Of a stretch of 64,000 nucleotides of DNA, positions 1 to 8,254 are shown piece after piece. This stretch comes from Streptomyces sp. WMMB 322. GTDB lineage: Bacteria > Actinomycetota > Actinomycetes > Streptomycetales > Streptomycetaceae. Location: the NCBI RefSeq assembly GCF_900090145.1, contig NZ_FMHI01000001.1:496001-560000 (forward strand). The letters are read 5' to 3'. The stretch's first letter is position 1; each line of letters opens with the position of its first letter. The position numbers and the translations under genes are program-made. The notes beneath the pieces were generated by a model. It was not told the DNA's origin, did not search any database, and was given only the letters and a program-made list of their open reading frames with translations.

Positions 1-1077
1 AGCGCGCTCCCGCAGTGGGCGAAGGTGTACTACGCCGTGAAGGCGAACTCCCATCCCGGGGTGGTCGAATCGCTGGCTCCGCACGTCGACGGGTTCGAGG
101 TCGCCTCCCGCGCGGAGCTCGAACTCGCCGTAGCGGCCAAGCCGGTGACCGGGGACACCCCGGCACCGGTGCTCGCCGCCGGGCCGGCCAAGTCCGTTCC
201 CGTGCTGACCGCACTGGTACGAGCCGGAGCCGAGGTGATCAACGCCGAAAGCCTGCTGGAACTGCACCGCATCAGCAGGATCGCGGTCGCCGAGGGAGTA
301 CGGGCCCGGGTGGCGCTGCGGGTCAACCCCGCGACGATCCCCGTCACCGGCTCGCTGAACATGGGCGGTGTGCCCTCCCAGTTCGGGGTCGCGGAGCCCG
401 ATGTGCCCGGCGTACTGCGCGAGGCGCTGCGGCTTCCGGGTCTGAAGCTGGCGGGCTTTCACATCCATGCCGCCTCCAACAACCTCGACGCCGAGGCCCA
501 CGCCGAGTATCTGCGCTGGTGCGTGGAGTGGAGCGTGCGGACCGCCCGGGACAACGGCATCGAGCTGCGGCACATCGACATCGGCGGAGGCATCGGCGTC
601 GCCTTCGAGGGTGAAAAGCCCTTCGACGTCGCCCACTTCGGTGAGCTGGCCGCGCGGACCGAGCCGCCGGAGGGTGTCACGGTGGCGCTGGAGCCCGGAC
701 GTTTCCTCGTCACCGACTGCGGCTGGTACGCCGCCGAGGTCACGGATGTGAAGACGTCGTACGGCGAGTCGTTCGTCCTGCTGCGCGGCGGCATCAACCA
801 CTTCCAGCTGCCCACCTCCTGGGAGATCGTGCACAACATCGCGGTGCTTCCGGTCGAGGACTGGCCCGAGGGCTGTCCGCGGCCCGCCGCGGAGGACGTC
901 CGGGTGACGGTCGTGGGCGAGCTGTGCACCCCCGAGGACACCCTGCTGCGCGATGTCCACGTGGACCGGGTACGCGCCGGTGACCTGGTCGTCTTCCCCA
1001 ACGCGGGCTCCTACGGATGGGAGTTCGCCATGCACCGCTTCCTCGGGCACCCCGTCGCCGAGCGGCTGATGCTCTGA
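1..1077 (+). CDS. Type III PLP-dependent decarboxylase, 5' truncated
   Basis: The frame is open from base 1 and reads ALPQWAKVYYAVKAN, so the start lies left of the window. YAVKAN carries the PLP-binding lysine of fold-type III decarboxylases (diaminopimelate, ornithine and siderophore types). Also visible are GFHIHAASN, the PLP-phosphate glycine loop IDIGGGIG, LEPGRF, the catalytic-cysteine box GELCTPEDTL and a C-terminal NAGSYGWEFAMHRFLGHP. The enzyme sits 137 bp upstream of the siderophore operon on the same strand. In staphyloferrin B-type pathways a related enzyme (SbnH) decarboxylates a citryl intermediate, so that is one inferred role; decarboxylation of a free diamino acid is the alternative. 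Substrate cannot be read from the sequence. Confidence 0.88.
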   Translation, partial: SALPQWAKVYYAVKANSHPGVVESLAPHVDGFEVASRAELELAVAAKPVTGDTPAPVLAAGPAKSVPVLTALVRAGAEVINAESLLELHRISRIAVAEGVRARVALRVNPATIPVTGSLNMGGVPSQFGVAEPDVPGVLREALRLPGLKLAGFHIHAASNNLDAEAHAEYLRWCVEWSVRTARDNGIELRHIDIGGGIGVAFEGEKPFDVAHFGELAARTEPPEGVTVALEPGRFLVTDCGWYAAEVTDVKTSYGESFVLLRGGINHFQLPTSWEIVHNIAVLPVEDWPEGCPRPAAEDVRVTVVGELCTPEDTLLRDVHVDRVRAGDLVVFPNAGSYGWEFAMHRFLGHPVAERLML

Positions 1078-1214
1078 GGCAGCCCGACCCCCCGACGCAC
1101 CCCGTCGTCAGCCCTCACCGGTCCGCATCCACCCGGCCGGCGCCGGGAGATGCCCCCGTGGTGCGTCCGCTTCCTCCTCCCGCCCGACCGTCGTCTCCTC
1201 CCAGGAGCTTCACC

Positions 1215-1658
1215 ATGACTGTGCACTCCGTCGATCCGTCCGGCCCGGCCCGGACTGCGAGCCGCGGGAAGGAGATCCTCGACCGCCGGCGCGGCCGCGA
1301 GTCGGCAGCCCGTACCTACTCCCGCTCGTTCCCCATCGTCCCGGCCCGCGCCCAGGGCATGACCGTCGAGGACACCGAGGGCCGCCAGTACCTCGACTGC
1401 CTGTCCGGGGCCGGCACCCTCGCCCTCGGTCACAACCACGCCGTCGTCCAGGAGGCGATCCGCCGCACTGTCGACGGGTGCGCCCCGCTGCACATCCTGG
1501 ACCTGGCGAGCCCGGAGAAGGACGAGTTCACGGTGCGCCTGCTGCCGCCGTTGATCATCACTGACGAGCAGGTCGCAGCGGTGCTGGAACGGCTCGGCGA
1601 CGCCATCGCCGTGGTGACGCCCGCACAGCCCGCACAGCCCGCGGAGGTGCGGGCATGA
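1215..1658 (+). pseudogene. Internally deleted diaminobutyrate-2-oxoglutarate aminotransferase
   Basis: This 147-residue ORF has a good ribosome site (aggag at 1203-1207) and no stop. Residues 18-105 match the N terminus of class III diaminobutyrate transaminases (RhbA/EctB-like): RESAARTYSRSFPIV, VEDTEGRQYLDCLSGAGTLA, LGHNHAVVQEAI, LHILDLASPEKD. It then jumps at RLLPP directly to the family's extreme C terminus, PPLIITDEQVAAVLERL. About 300 residues are missing, including the PLP lysine and the cofactor-binding domain, so it cannot be a transaminase. The junction falls at an LLPP-like motif that occurs near both ends of the family, consistent with short-homology deletion. The stop overlaps the next start (ATGA at 1655), so it may survive as a leader that couples translation. 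Confidence 0.75.
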
Positions 1659-3466
1659 CGGGCACGATCCGCGAACTGCGCCCGGGCGACGGCTCCGGCC
1701 CCGCGCTGGAGGTGTGCGCCGCACAGGACGCACCGATCGAGCAGGAAGCCGTGCAGGAAGCCGTGCAAGGCAAGGTTGCGAGCCTGCGCACCCGTCGAGT
1801 CCCGCACGGCGAGGGACTCGTCCCCAAGGGCGACGGCGGTGAGGGGCGGCACGGCATGCACCTCGCCCCCGACCCCGCCGACGACGTGGAGCGGACCGAA
1901 CCGCTTTACGGCGCCGCGGAGTTGGAGTTGGAGTTGGATCAGTTGGAGCAGATGCAGCCCCGCGCCCCGCGGACCGCGCTGTCCGGTGGACCGGCGGGCC
2001 CCCGCAGCCTGGAGCCGCTGCTGCGCTCCGTGCTGGACGCCCTCGGTGCGGGCGCGGCGCGCCGCGCCGGGCCGCTGCCCGCGGGGAGTCCCGCCGAGCT
2101 GGCCACCGACGTCGCGCTGGCCTTCGCCAAGGCGGAGGGCGAGGAGGCGCTGCACGGACTGACCGAGGTGCTGGCACACGGCAGCGCCGACCCGGCCGAC
2201 CCGTCCTGCGCGGCGCATCTGCACTGCCCTCCGCTGGCCGTGGCCGTCGCAGCCGACCTCGCGGTCTCCGCGCTGAACCCCTCGCAGGACTCCTGGGACC
2301 AGGCGCCCGCCGCCACCGCCATGGAGACCCTGCTGCTGGAGGAGCTGGCGCAGTTGGCCGGTTACGACCCGGCCGAGGCTGCCGGGGTGCTCACTTCCGG
2401 TGGCACCGAGTCCAACCTCATGGGCCTGATGCTCGCCCGCGACCGGGTGCTCGGCCGGGAGACCGGCCGTCAGATCGAGTTGAGCGGCGTGCCGGGCGTG
2501 CAGGGTGGGGCCCGGCGCCCGCGGATCTTCACCTCCGAGGCCGCCCACTTCTCGGTGCAGCGCTCGGCGGCCCTGCTGGGCCTGGGCGAGGACGCAGTCA
2601 CGCCCGTCCCGGTCGACCACCAGCTGCGGATGAAACCCGACGCGCTGGCCGCCGCTCTCCGCGACTGCGCGGCGTGCGGCGATGTGCCGGTGGCCGTGGT
2701 GGCCACAGCCGGCACCACCGACACCGGTGCCGTCGATCCGCTGCGCACCTGCGCGAAGCTGGCCGCCGAGCACGGTGCCTGGCTGCATGTGGACGCGGCC
2801 TACGGCGGCGGCGCTCTGTTGTCCGACGAACTCGCCCCGCTGATGGCCGGTATCGCGCTCGCCGACTCCGTTTCCCTGGACTGGCACAAGCTGGGCTGGC
2901 AGCCGGTCGCGGCGGGGGTCTTCCTGGTCCGGCAGGCCGAGACGTACGCCTCGCTGGCCCGCCGGGCCGTGTACCTCAACCCGCAGGACGACGAGGAGGC
3001 CGGCTACCCGAGCCTGCTCGGCCTCTCGCTGCGCACCACCCGCCGCACAGACGCCTTCAAGATCGCCGTCACTCTGCGGACCCTGGGCCGCGAAGGGCTG
3101 GGCCGCCTCGTCGACAGCTGCCATGCGCTGGCGCGTTCGGGCGCCGAGGCGGTCCGCGCGCACCCGCGGCTGGAGCTGCACGCCGACCCTGTACTGACGG
3201 CGTTCCTCTTCCGCTACGTACCGGAGAACCCCGAGAACCCGGAGTACACCGACCCGTCGCATGCGGACCGGGTGAACGCCGGGCTGCGCCGCAGGCTGCT
3301 GCGCGAGGGACGGGCGGTCGTCGGCCGCACCGAACTCCCGGGCGAGGGACCGGGCCGCGTCCGGCTCAAGCTCACCCTGCTCAACCCGCACGCCACACCC
3401 GCCGATGTCGAGCGGCTGCTGCATGCGGTCGCCGCCGCGGGCCAGGCAGAGGAGGCGGAGCTGTGA
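1655..3466 (+). CDS. L-2,4-diaminobutyrate decarboxylase (group II PLP)
   Basis: Predicted to make 1,3-diaminopropane from L-2,4-diaminobutyrate, the backbone of schizokinen/rhizobactin-type siderophores. Family marks: TSGGTESNLMGLMLARD, HFSVQRSAALLGLG, VATAGTTDTGAVDP, LHVDAAYGGG and the PLP-lysine motif SVSLDWHKLGWQP. The 603-residue length exceeds the usual ~500. The first ~100 residues are Glu/Leu-rich, include a short EAVQEAVQ duplication and look unrelated to the enzyme core; an internal ATG at 1952 would remove them. The ATG at 1655 is preferred because it overlaps the upstream stop, as at every junction in this operon. The last codons overlap the next gene (GTGA at 3463). Confidence is high for the family and moderate for the start. 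Confidence 0.9.
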   Translation: MTGTIRELRPGDGSGPALEVCAAQDAPIEQEAVQEAVQGKVASLRTRRVPHGEGLVPKGDGGEGRHGMHLAPDPADDVERTEPLYGAAELELELDQLEQMQPRAPRTALSGGPAGPRSLEPLLRSVLDALGAGAARRAGPLPAGSPAELATDVALAFAKAEGEEALHGLTEVLAHGSADPADPSCAAHLHCPPLAVAVAADLAVSALNPSQDSWDQAPAATAMETLLLEELAQLAGYDPAEAAGVLTSGGTESNLMGLMLARDRVLGRETGRQIELSGVPGVQGGARRPRIFTSEAAHFSVQRSAALLGLGEDAVTPVPVDHQLRMKPDALAAALRDCAACGDVPVAVVATAGTTDTGAVDPLRTCAKLAAEHGAWLHVDAAYGGGALLSDELAPLMAGIALADSVSLDWHKLGWQPVAAGVFLVRQAETYASLARRAVYLNPQDDEEAGYPSLLGLSLRTTRRTDAFKIAVTLRTLGREGLGRLVDSCHALARSGAEAVRAHPRLELHADPVLTAFLFRYVPENPENPEYTDPSHADRVNAGLRRRLLREGRAVVGRTELPGEGPGRVRLKLTLLNPHATPADVERLLHAVAAAGQAEEAEL

Positions 3467-5265
3467 CCGAGCACCCCGGCGTCCACGGCCCGGACCCGCT
3501 CGACGACAGCGACGCGCTGCGCGCGGGCGACGCGGCGGCGATGGAGACCCTGCTGCGTGCCTACGTACGCGAGACCGGAACCCGGGTCCCGGAGGCCGGT
3601 CTAGTGCTGGTGCTGGAGCTGCCGTTCAGCGGGCTGGTGCTGCGGGTGCCCGTGCGGTACCGGTCGGCGACCGGCTGGCACCGCTTCGGCGAGCCCGGTC
3701 TGGTCGCCGCCGGTGACGGCGGCCTCCTTCCGGCCGACGCCTCCCTGGTGGCGGCGGCGCTGATCCGGGAGACCACGCTGGGCCGCGGGGCACGGCCGCA
3801 CCATGGCGCAGACGCCGCCGCCAGGGTGCTGAACTCCGCGCGGCGCACCGCCACCCACATCGAGCGGCGGCGGGCCGAGGCAGCGGACGCGGCCGAAGGG
3901 ACGGGCGCCCAGGGGCGGGCGACGTTTCTCGACAGCGAGCAGGCGCTGCTGCTGGGCCACCCGTTCCATCCGGCCCCGAAGAGCCGCGAGGAGGCGTCCG
4001 ACGCCGAACTGGACGCGTATTCGCCCGAGTTGCGCGGCTCCTTTCCGCTGCACTGGTTCGCCGCACACCCCGGTGTCGTCGTCGGCGCAAGCGCGGACGG
4101 CCGGTCCCCCGCCGAGTGGCTGCGTCCACTCGCCGCCGGGCTCGACCTGCCGGACGGCATGGTGCCGGTGCCGGCCCACCCCTGGCAGGCCCGCGAGGTG
4201 CTGGCCCGCCCGGAGGTCGCCGGTCTCGTCGACGACGGGCTGCTGCGCCCGCTCGGCGCGGCGGGGCCGGCCTGGTACCCGACGTCCTCGGTACGGACCG
4301 TGCAGCGACCGGACGCCGAGGTGATGCTGAAACTGTCGCTCGGCATGCGGATCACCAACTCCCGCCGCAACAACCTGCGCAGCGAGATGAGCCTCGGAGT
4401 ACGGGCCGCTCAGCTGCTGGCCGCCGGCCCCCTGGAGTGGCTGCGCGCGGAATGCCCTCAGTTCGGCATCCTGCGCGACTTCGCCTGGATCTCGGCCGGG
4501 ACCGAGGGAGCCGAGACGGGCCTGGAGACCGCCGTTCGCGACAACCCCTTCCGGGGCGGCAACGGCCGCGCCGAAGGGCTCTGCGTCGCCGGTCTGCTGG
4601 CCGAGCGCACCGGCCCGGGCGACGGCACCCCGCCGCGCCACCGCGCCCTGCTGTGCGCTGCCGTCGAACGCACCGCCCGAGCACACGAGTTGAGCACCGC
4701 CGAAGCTTCGGAGCGCTGGCTGGAGCGCTATCTCGCCGTGCTGGCCGTGCCCCTGATCCGCCTTCAGGCCCGGTACGGCATCGCTCTGGAGCCGCACCAC
4801 CAGAACACCCTTGTCGCGCTGGCCGCCGACGGTCTGCCCAGCGCGGGCTGGTACCGGGACAGCCAGGGCTACTACCTGGCCGAGTCCCGTACCGCCGACA
4901 TCGAGCGGCTGCTGCCGGGCGCGACCGACGGCGTCCAGCTGGTCTTCGACGACGCCTTCGTCGACGAGCGGGTCGCCTACTACCTGGGCATCAACAACCT
5001 GCTCGGACTGGTCGGCGCGTTCGGCGCGCTCGGCCTGGCCGACGAGGGCGACCTGCTGCGCGTACTGCGCGGGGAGCTGGAAGCGCTGCGCAGGGCCGAG
5101 CCCGCCGCCAAGGGCCTGCTCGACCTGCTGCTGGACGCGCCCGCGCTGCGCTGCAAGGGCAACTACCTGACCTGTGTGGACGGCCTCGACGAGCTCGTCG
5201 GCGACATCCACACCCAGTCCGTCTACATCGACCTTCCCAACCCCCTCACGGAGGCACAGCGGTGA
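3463..5265 (+). CDS. IucA/IucC family siderophore synthetase (first copy)
   Basis: NRPS-independent siderophore (NIS) synthetase, 600 residues. It joins a carboxylate, typically citrate, to an amine through an acyl-adenylate. Visible motifs: VPAHPWQ, YPTSSVRTVQ, KLSLGMRITNSRRNNLRSE (ATP/citrate pocket), EPHHQNTLV, and a C-terminal FhuF-like part with YYLGINNLLG. The GTG start at 3463 overlaps the decarboxylase stop and follows a purine-rich gaggaggcggag. The second synthetase lies at 8251, so the two probably act on the first and second carboxylate ends of citrate, as RhbC/RhbF and IucA/IucC do. Which one acts first is inference. The stop overlaps the hydroxylase start at 5262. Confidence 0.93.
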   Translation: MTEHPGVHGPDPLDDSDALRAGDAAAMETLLRAYVRETGTRVPEAGLVLVLELPFSGLVLRVPVRYRSATGWHRFGEPGLVAAGDGGLLPADASLVAAALIRETTLGRGARPHHGADAAARVLNSARRTATHIERRRAEAADAAEGTGAQGRATFLDSEQALLLGHPFHPAPKSREEASDAELDAYSPELRGSFPLHWFAAHPGVVVGASADGRSPAEWLRPLAAGLDLPDGMVPVPAHPWQAREVLARPEVAGLVDDGLLRPLGAAGPAWYPTSSVRTVQRPDAEVMLKLSLGMRITNSRRNNLRSEMSLGVRAAQLLAAGPLEWLRAECPQFGILRDFAWISAGTEGAETGLETAVRDNPFRGGNGRAEGLCVAGLLAERTGPGDGTPPRHRALLCAAVERTARAHELSTAEASERWLERYLAVLAVPLIRLQARYGIALEPHHQNTLVALAADGLPSAGWYRDSQGYYLAESRTADIERLLPGATDGVQLVFDDAFVDERVAYYLGINNLLGLVGAFGALGLADEGDLLRVLRGELEALRRAEPAAKGLLDLLLDAPALRCKGNYLTCVDGLDELVGDIHTQSVYIDLPNPLTEAQR

Positions 5266-6704
5266 CCGCGCCCTCGACTTCCCCGGACCCGTCCGTTCAC
5301 GACGCCCCCTACGACCTGGTCGGCATCGGCATCGGTCCCTTCAACCTGTCGCTGGCCGCCCTGGCCGACTCGGTCCCTGGATTCCGCTCGCTCTTCCTGG
5401 ACGCCAAACCGGCGTTCTCCTGGCACCCCGGGCTGCTGATGGAAGGAACGACACTGCAGGTGCCGTTCCTCGCCGACCTGGTCACCATGGCCGACCCCAC
5501 CAGCCCGTGGTCGTATCTCAACTACCTCCGCCACCACGAGCGGATGTTCAAGTTCTTCTTCTCCGAGCGCTTCCACATTCCACGCCGCGAGTACGACCAC
5601 TACTGCCGCTGGGTCGCCGAGCGGCTGCCCTCCTGCCACTTCGACGCCCACGTCACCGCACTGGAGTGGGACGAGGCGGCGGAGGCGTTCGCCGTCGTGC
5701 ACCGCTCCGCAGCCGGCGAGCAGACCCGCGTGCTGGCCCGCCAGGTGGTGCTCGGCGTGGGCACCGACCCAGTCGTCCCCGAGCCGCTGCGGCCCCTGCT
5801 GACGGAGACTCACGCGGGCCGGGTGCTGCACAGCGCGGACTACCGCACCCACCGCGCCCGGCTCGGGGCGGCGAGCGACGTCACGGTGATCGGCGCGGGC
5901 CAGTCCGGTGCCGAGGTCGCGCTCGACCTGCTGCGCCACCAGGACGGCGACGGCGAGGGCGGCCCGTACGTCCGCTGGCTGGCCCGTACCACCGCGTTCG
6001 CACCCATGGAGTACTCCAAGATCGGCCTGGAGCACTTCACCCCGGACTACATCCGCTACTTCCGCGCGCTCCCCGAGGCGACCCGGGAGCGCCTGATCGA
6101 GGAGCAGTGGCAGCTGTACAAGGGCGTCAGCGAGGAGACCCTGGGCGAGATCCACGACGAGCTCTACGAGCGCACCATCGGCGGCGGCGAGCCGCGCGCC
6201 GCGCTGCACCCGGGTGTGGAGATCGTCTCGGCCGAGCCCGACGGCGCAGACGGTTACGTGCTCACCTGCCGGCACGGCCAGGAAGAGTCGCTGTTCGAGT
6301 TCCGCACCTCGGCCATCGTCTCCGCCACCGGTTACGCGGCCCGCCGCCCGGACTTCCTGGACACTCTGGACGGCCTCGTCGACTGGGACGGCAAGGGCCG
6401 CTACCAGGTCGACGGCGACTACCGGGTCGCGCTCGACCCCCGCGTCTCGGGCGCGCTCTACGTCCAGAACGCCGAGATGCACACGCACGGTGTGAGCGCC
6501 CCCGACCTCACCCTCGGCGCCTGGCGCGCCGCGGCCATCCTCAATGCCGCCGCCGGACGCACCGTGCTGCCCGTCGCACCGCGCCAGGCGTTCACCACCT
6601 TCGGCGCACCGCAGGACGCGGCGTCCGTCCCGGAGCGGACCGTGGCCGCGGCAGCCGCGCCCGCCGCCACGGCCGTCAGCGGACCGGCGGAGATACGTCG
6701 ATGA
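5262..6704 (+). CDS. Lysine/ornithine/diamine N-monooxygenase (SidA/IucD family)
   Basis: FAD- and NADPH-dependent N-hydroxylase of 480 residues that makes the hydroxylamine later acylated to a hydroxamate. The N-terminal FAD motif GIGIGPFNLSLAAL starts near residue 22, followed by MEGTTLQVPFLADL and the NADPH motif VIGAGQSGAEVALDLL, with a late SATGYAARRPDFL. GTG start overlapping the upstream stop. With a diaminobutyrate decarboxylase in the same operon the likely substrate is 1,3-diaminopropane (RhbE-like), though lysine or cadaverine cannot be excluded. No matching N-acyltransferase (RhbD/IucB type) is visible in the window; it may lie left of base 1 or elsewhere. Confidence 0.93.
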   Translation: MTAPSTSPDPSVHDAPYDLVGIGIGPFNLSLAALADSVPGFRSLFLDAKPAFSWHPGLLMEGTTLQVPFLADLVTMADPTSPWSYLNYLRHHERMFKFFFSERFHIPRREYDHYCRWVAERLPSCHFDAHVTALEWDEAAEAFAVVHRSAAGEQTRVLARQVVLGVGTDPVVPEPLRPLLTETHAGRVLHSADYRTHRARLGAASDVTVIGAGQSGAEVALDLLRHQDGDGEGGPYVRWLARTTAFAPMEYSKIGLEHFTPDYIRYFRALPEATRERLIEEQWQLYKGVSEETLGEIHDELYERTIGGGEPRAALHPGVEIVSAEPDGADGYVLTCRHGQEESLFEFRTSAIVSATGYAARRPDFLDTLDGLVDWDGKGRYQVDGDYRVALDPRVSGALYVQNAEMHTHGVSAPDLTLGAWRAAAILNAAAGRTVLPVAPRQAFTTFGAPQDAASVPERTVAAAAAPAATAVSGPAEIRR

Positions 6705-8254
6705 GCGTCGCCGGGAAGAACGCCGCCCCGGTGAAGCGGATGAAGCCGGTGAAGAAGGGGTCGGCGCGCAGCGCCAAGTCGGTCCTGCTGTCCGTGATCG
6801 GTCTCCATCTGGTCGCCGAGACCGCCCTGACCCCGTTCCTGCCACAGCTCTTCGAGCGGCTCTACGGGATCGACGAGCCGGGAGCGACGGGCCTGTTCAT
6901 CTGGGTCGGCCGGATCGCCGGCCTCGCCGCCCTCCCGCTGTGGGGGCTTGCGGCGCGGCGCTGGCCCCTGCACAGGCTGGTACTGGCCGGACTCGTCAGC
7001 ACCGGCGTCCTCGACCTGCTGCTCGGCATGGCGCCCAGCTACACCGTGTTCGTGGTGCTCTCGACCCTCATCGTCTCGACCAACAGCGCGCTGCTGCTGG
7101 CCTATCCGGCGTTCATCGCCGAGCACGGCGACGACTCGGAGAGCGGCGTACGGGCACGGCTGACCGGCATCTGCTCACTGGTGATCGTCTTCCATCTGTC
7201 GGTCGTCGTCTCCACGCTGGTGGGCGCCGGTGTGCTCGCCCTGCCGGAACCGCGCATCGGCATCTCCTCGTTCGCGGTGCTGGACGCCGTCCTCGCCGTG
7301 TTCACCTATCGCATCCTGGGCAGGCGGCATGTCCCGGCGGACGGCAGCAGCACGGCGGACGGCGTCCGGAAAGCCTCTGGCACATCCGCCCCCAACGCCG
7401 TCACTGTCACCAATGCCGCCGCCGTCACCAACGCCGCCACCGCCCCCAACGCCGTTCCCAGCGTTCCCGCACCCGTCCCGGCGCCGGAGGGGGCAGGGGA
7501 CACATCCGCCCGCCGTGCCGGACGCCGCTCCTGGATCGTGGTGCTGGGCTACGCCGCCCTGATCGGGGTCGCGTTCGACTTCTCGGTCAACGTGGCGCGG
7601 CCCTTCTTCACCGAGTTCGCCCAAGACCTCGGCAGCGGCTCGATGGAGAGCGCCGTGCTGTTCTTCCTGCCGAGCGTGTCCGCGCTGGCAGTCCTTCCCG
7701 CGGTGCACCGCGGCTACGAGCTGCTCGGCGACCGGGTGCTGCCGCTGTCCCTGGCAGTGGGTACGGCCGGGCTGCTGTGGACCTGGATGGCCGGATCCCT
7801 GCCCGGACTGGTCGGCGGGCGGCTGCTGTTCGGCGTCGGCCTCGGCCTCGGCCAAGTCGCCGTGGAGCTGCGGATGTTCCGCGCGGCCGGGACGAAGGGC
7901 CCGGCGTTCACCGTCGTGGAGACCGCCAGGTCCGCCGGTCTGCTGGGCGCTCCCGTCGCCGCCACCGCCGCCGTCTCCCACGACCTGGCGCTGCCCCTCG
8001 CCGTCGCCGCCGCCGGACTGGCCGTGGCGGCTGTCCTGTCCATGCGGCGGTCGCAAAGCGTGCCTTCGGCCACCTCGGGCGCCGAAGTGCCGGAGACCCG
8101 GAGCAAGACCGCAACCGCGGCCGGGGACATGCGGAAGCCCGCTGAGCCGGAGCAGGGCGAGCCTGTCGAGCCTGCCGAGCCGGCCGCATCCGTTCTGGTG
8201 GCATCCGCGCCCTCTGCGCCGCAATCCGCGCACTCCAAGGAGAACCGCCGATGA
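6701..8254 (+). CDS. MFS transporter, probable siderophore exporter
   Basis: 517-residue membrane protein with two six-helix halves and an ATG start overlapping the hydroxylase stop. The first half begins SVIGLHLVAETALTPFLPQL; the second restarts at WIVVLGYAALIGVAFDFSVN. They are joined by a cytoplasmic linker of about 80 residues made of Ala/Asn/Pro/Val/Thr near-repeats (NAVTVTNAAAVTNAATAPNA and similar). The C-terminal tail is another ~60 residues of low complexity. Its place inside a biosynthetic operon between hydroxylase and second synthetase points to export of the finished siderophore, as for other MFS genes in NIS clusters. Uptake is unlikely because a full ABC importer is encoded nearby. 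Confidence 0.85.
   Translation: MSVAGKNAAPVKRMKPVKKGSARSAKSVLLSVIGLHLVAETALTPFLPQLFERLYGIDEPGATGLFIWVGRIAGLAALPLWGLAARRWPLHRLVLAGLVSTGVLDLLLGMAPSYTVFVVLSTLIVSTNSALLLAYPAFIAEHGDDSESGVRARLTGICSLVIVFHLSVVVSTLVGAGVLALPEPRIGISSFAVLDAVLAVFTYRILGRRHVPADGSSTADGVRKASGTSAPNAVTVTNAAAVTNAATAPNAVPSVPAPVPAPEGAGDTSARRAGRRSWIVVLGYAALIGVAFDFSVNVARPFFTEFAQDLGSGSMESAVLFFLPSVSALAVLPAVHRGYELLGDRVLPLSLAVGTAGLLWTWMAGSLPGLVGGRLLFGVGLGLGQVAVELRMFRAAGTKGPAFTVVETARSAGLLGAPVAATAAVSHDLALPLAVAAAGLAVAAVLSMRRSQSVPSATSGAEVPETRSKTATAAGDMRKPAEPEQGEPVEPAEPAASVLVASAPSAPQSAHSKENRR

Noticed and set aside
1430..3424. Minus-strand 664-codon ORF through the decarboxylase gene
   Set aside because: Long antisense frames are normal in high-GC actinobacterial genes. 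It has Arg/Gly/Gln-rich content and no domain.
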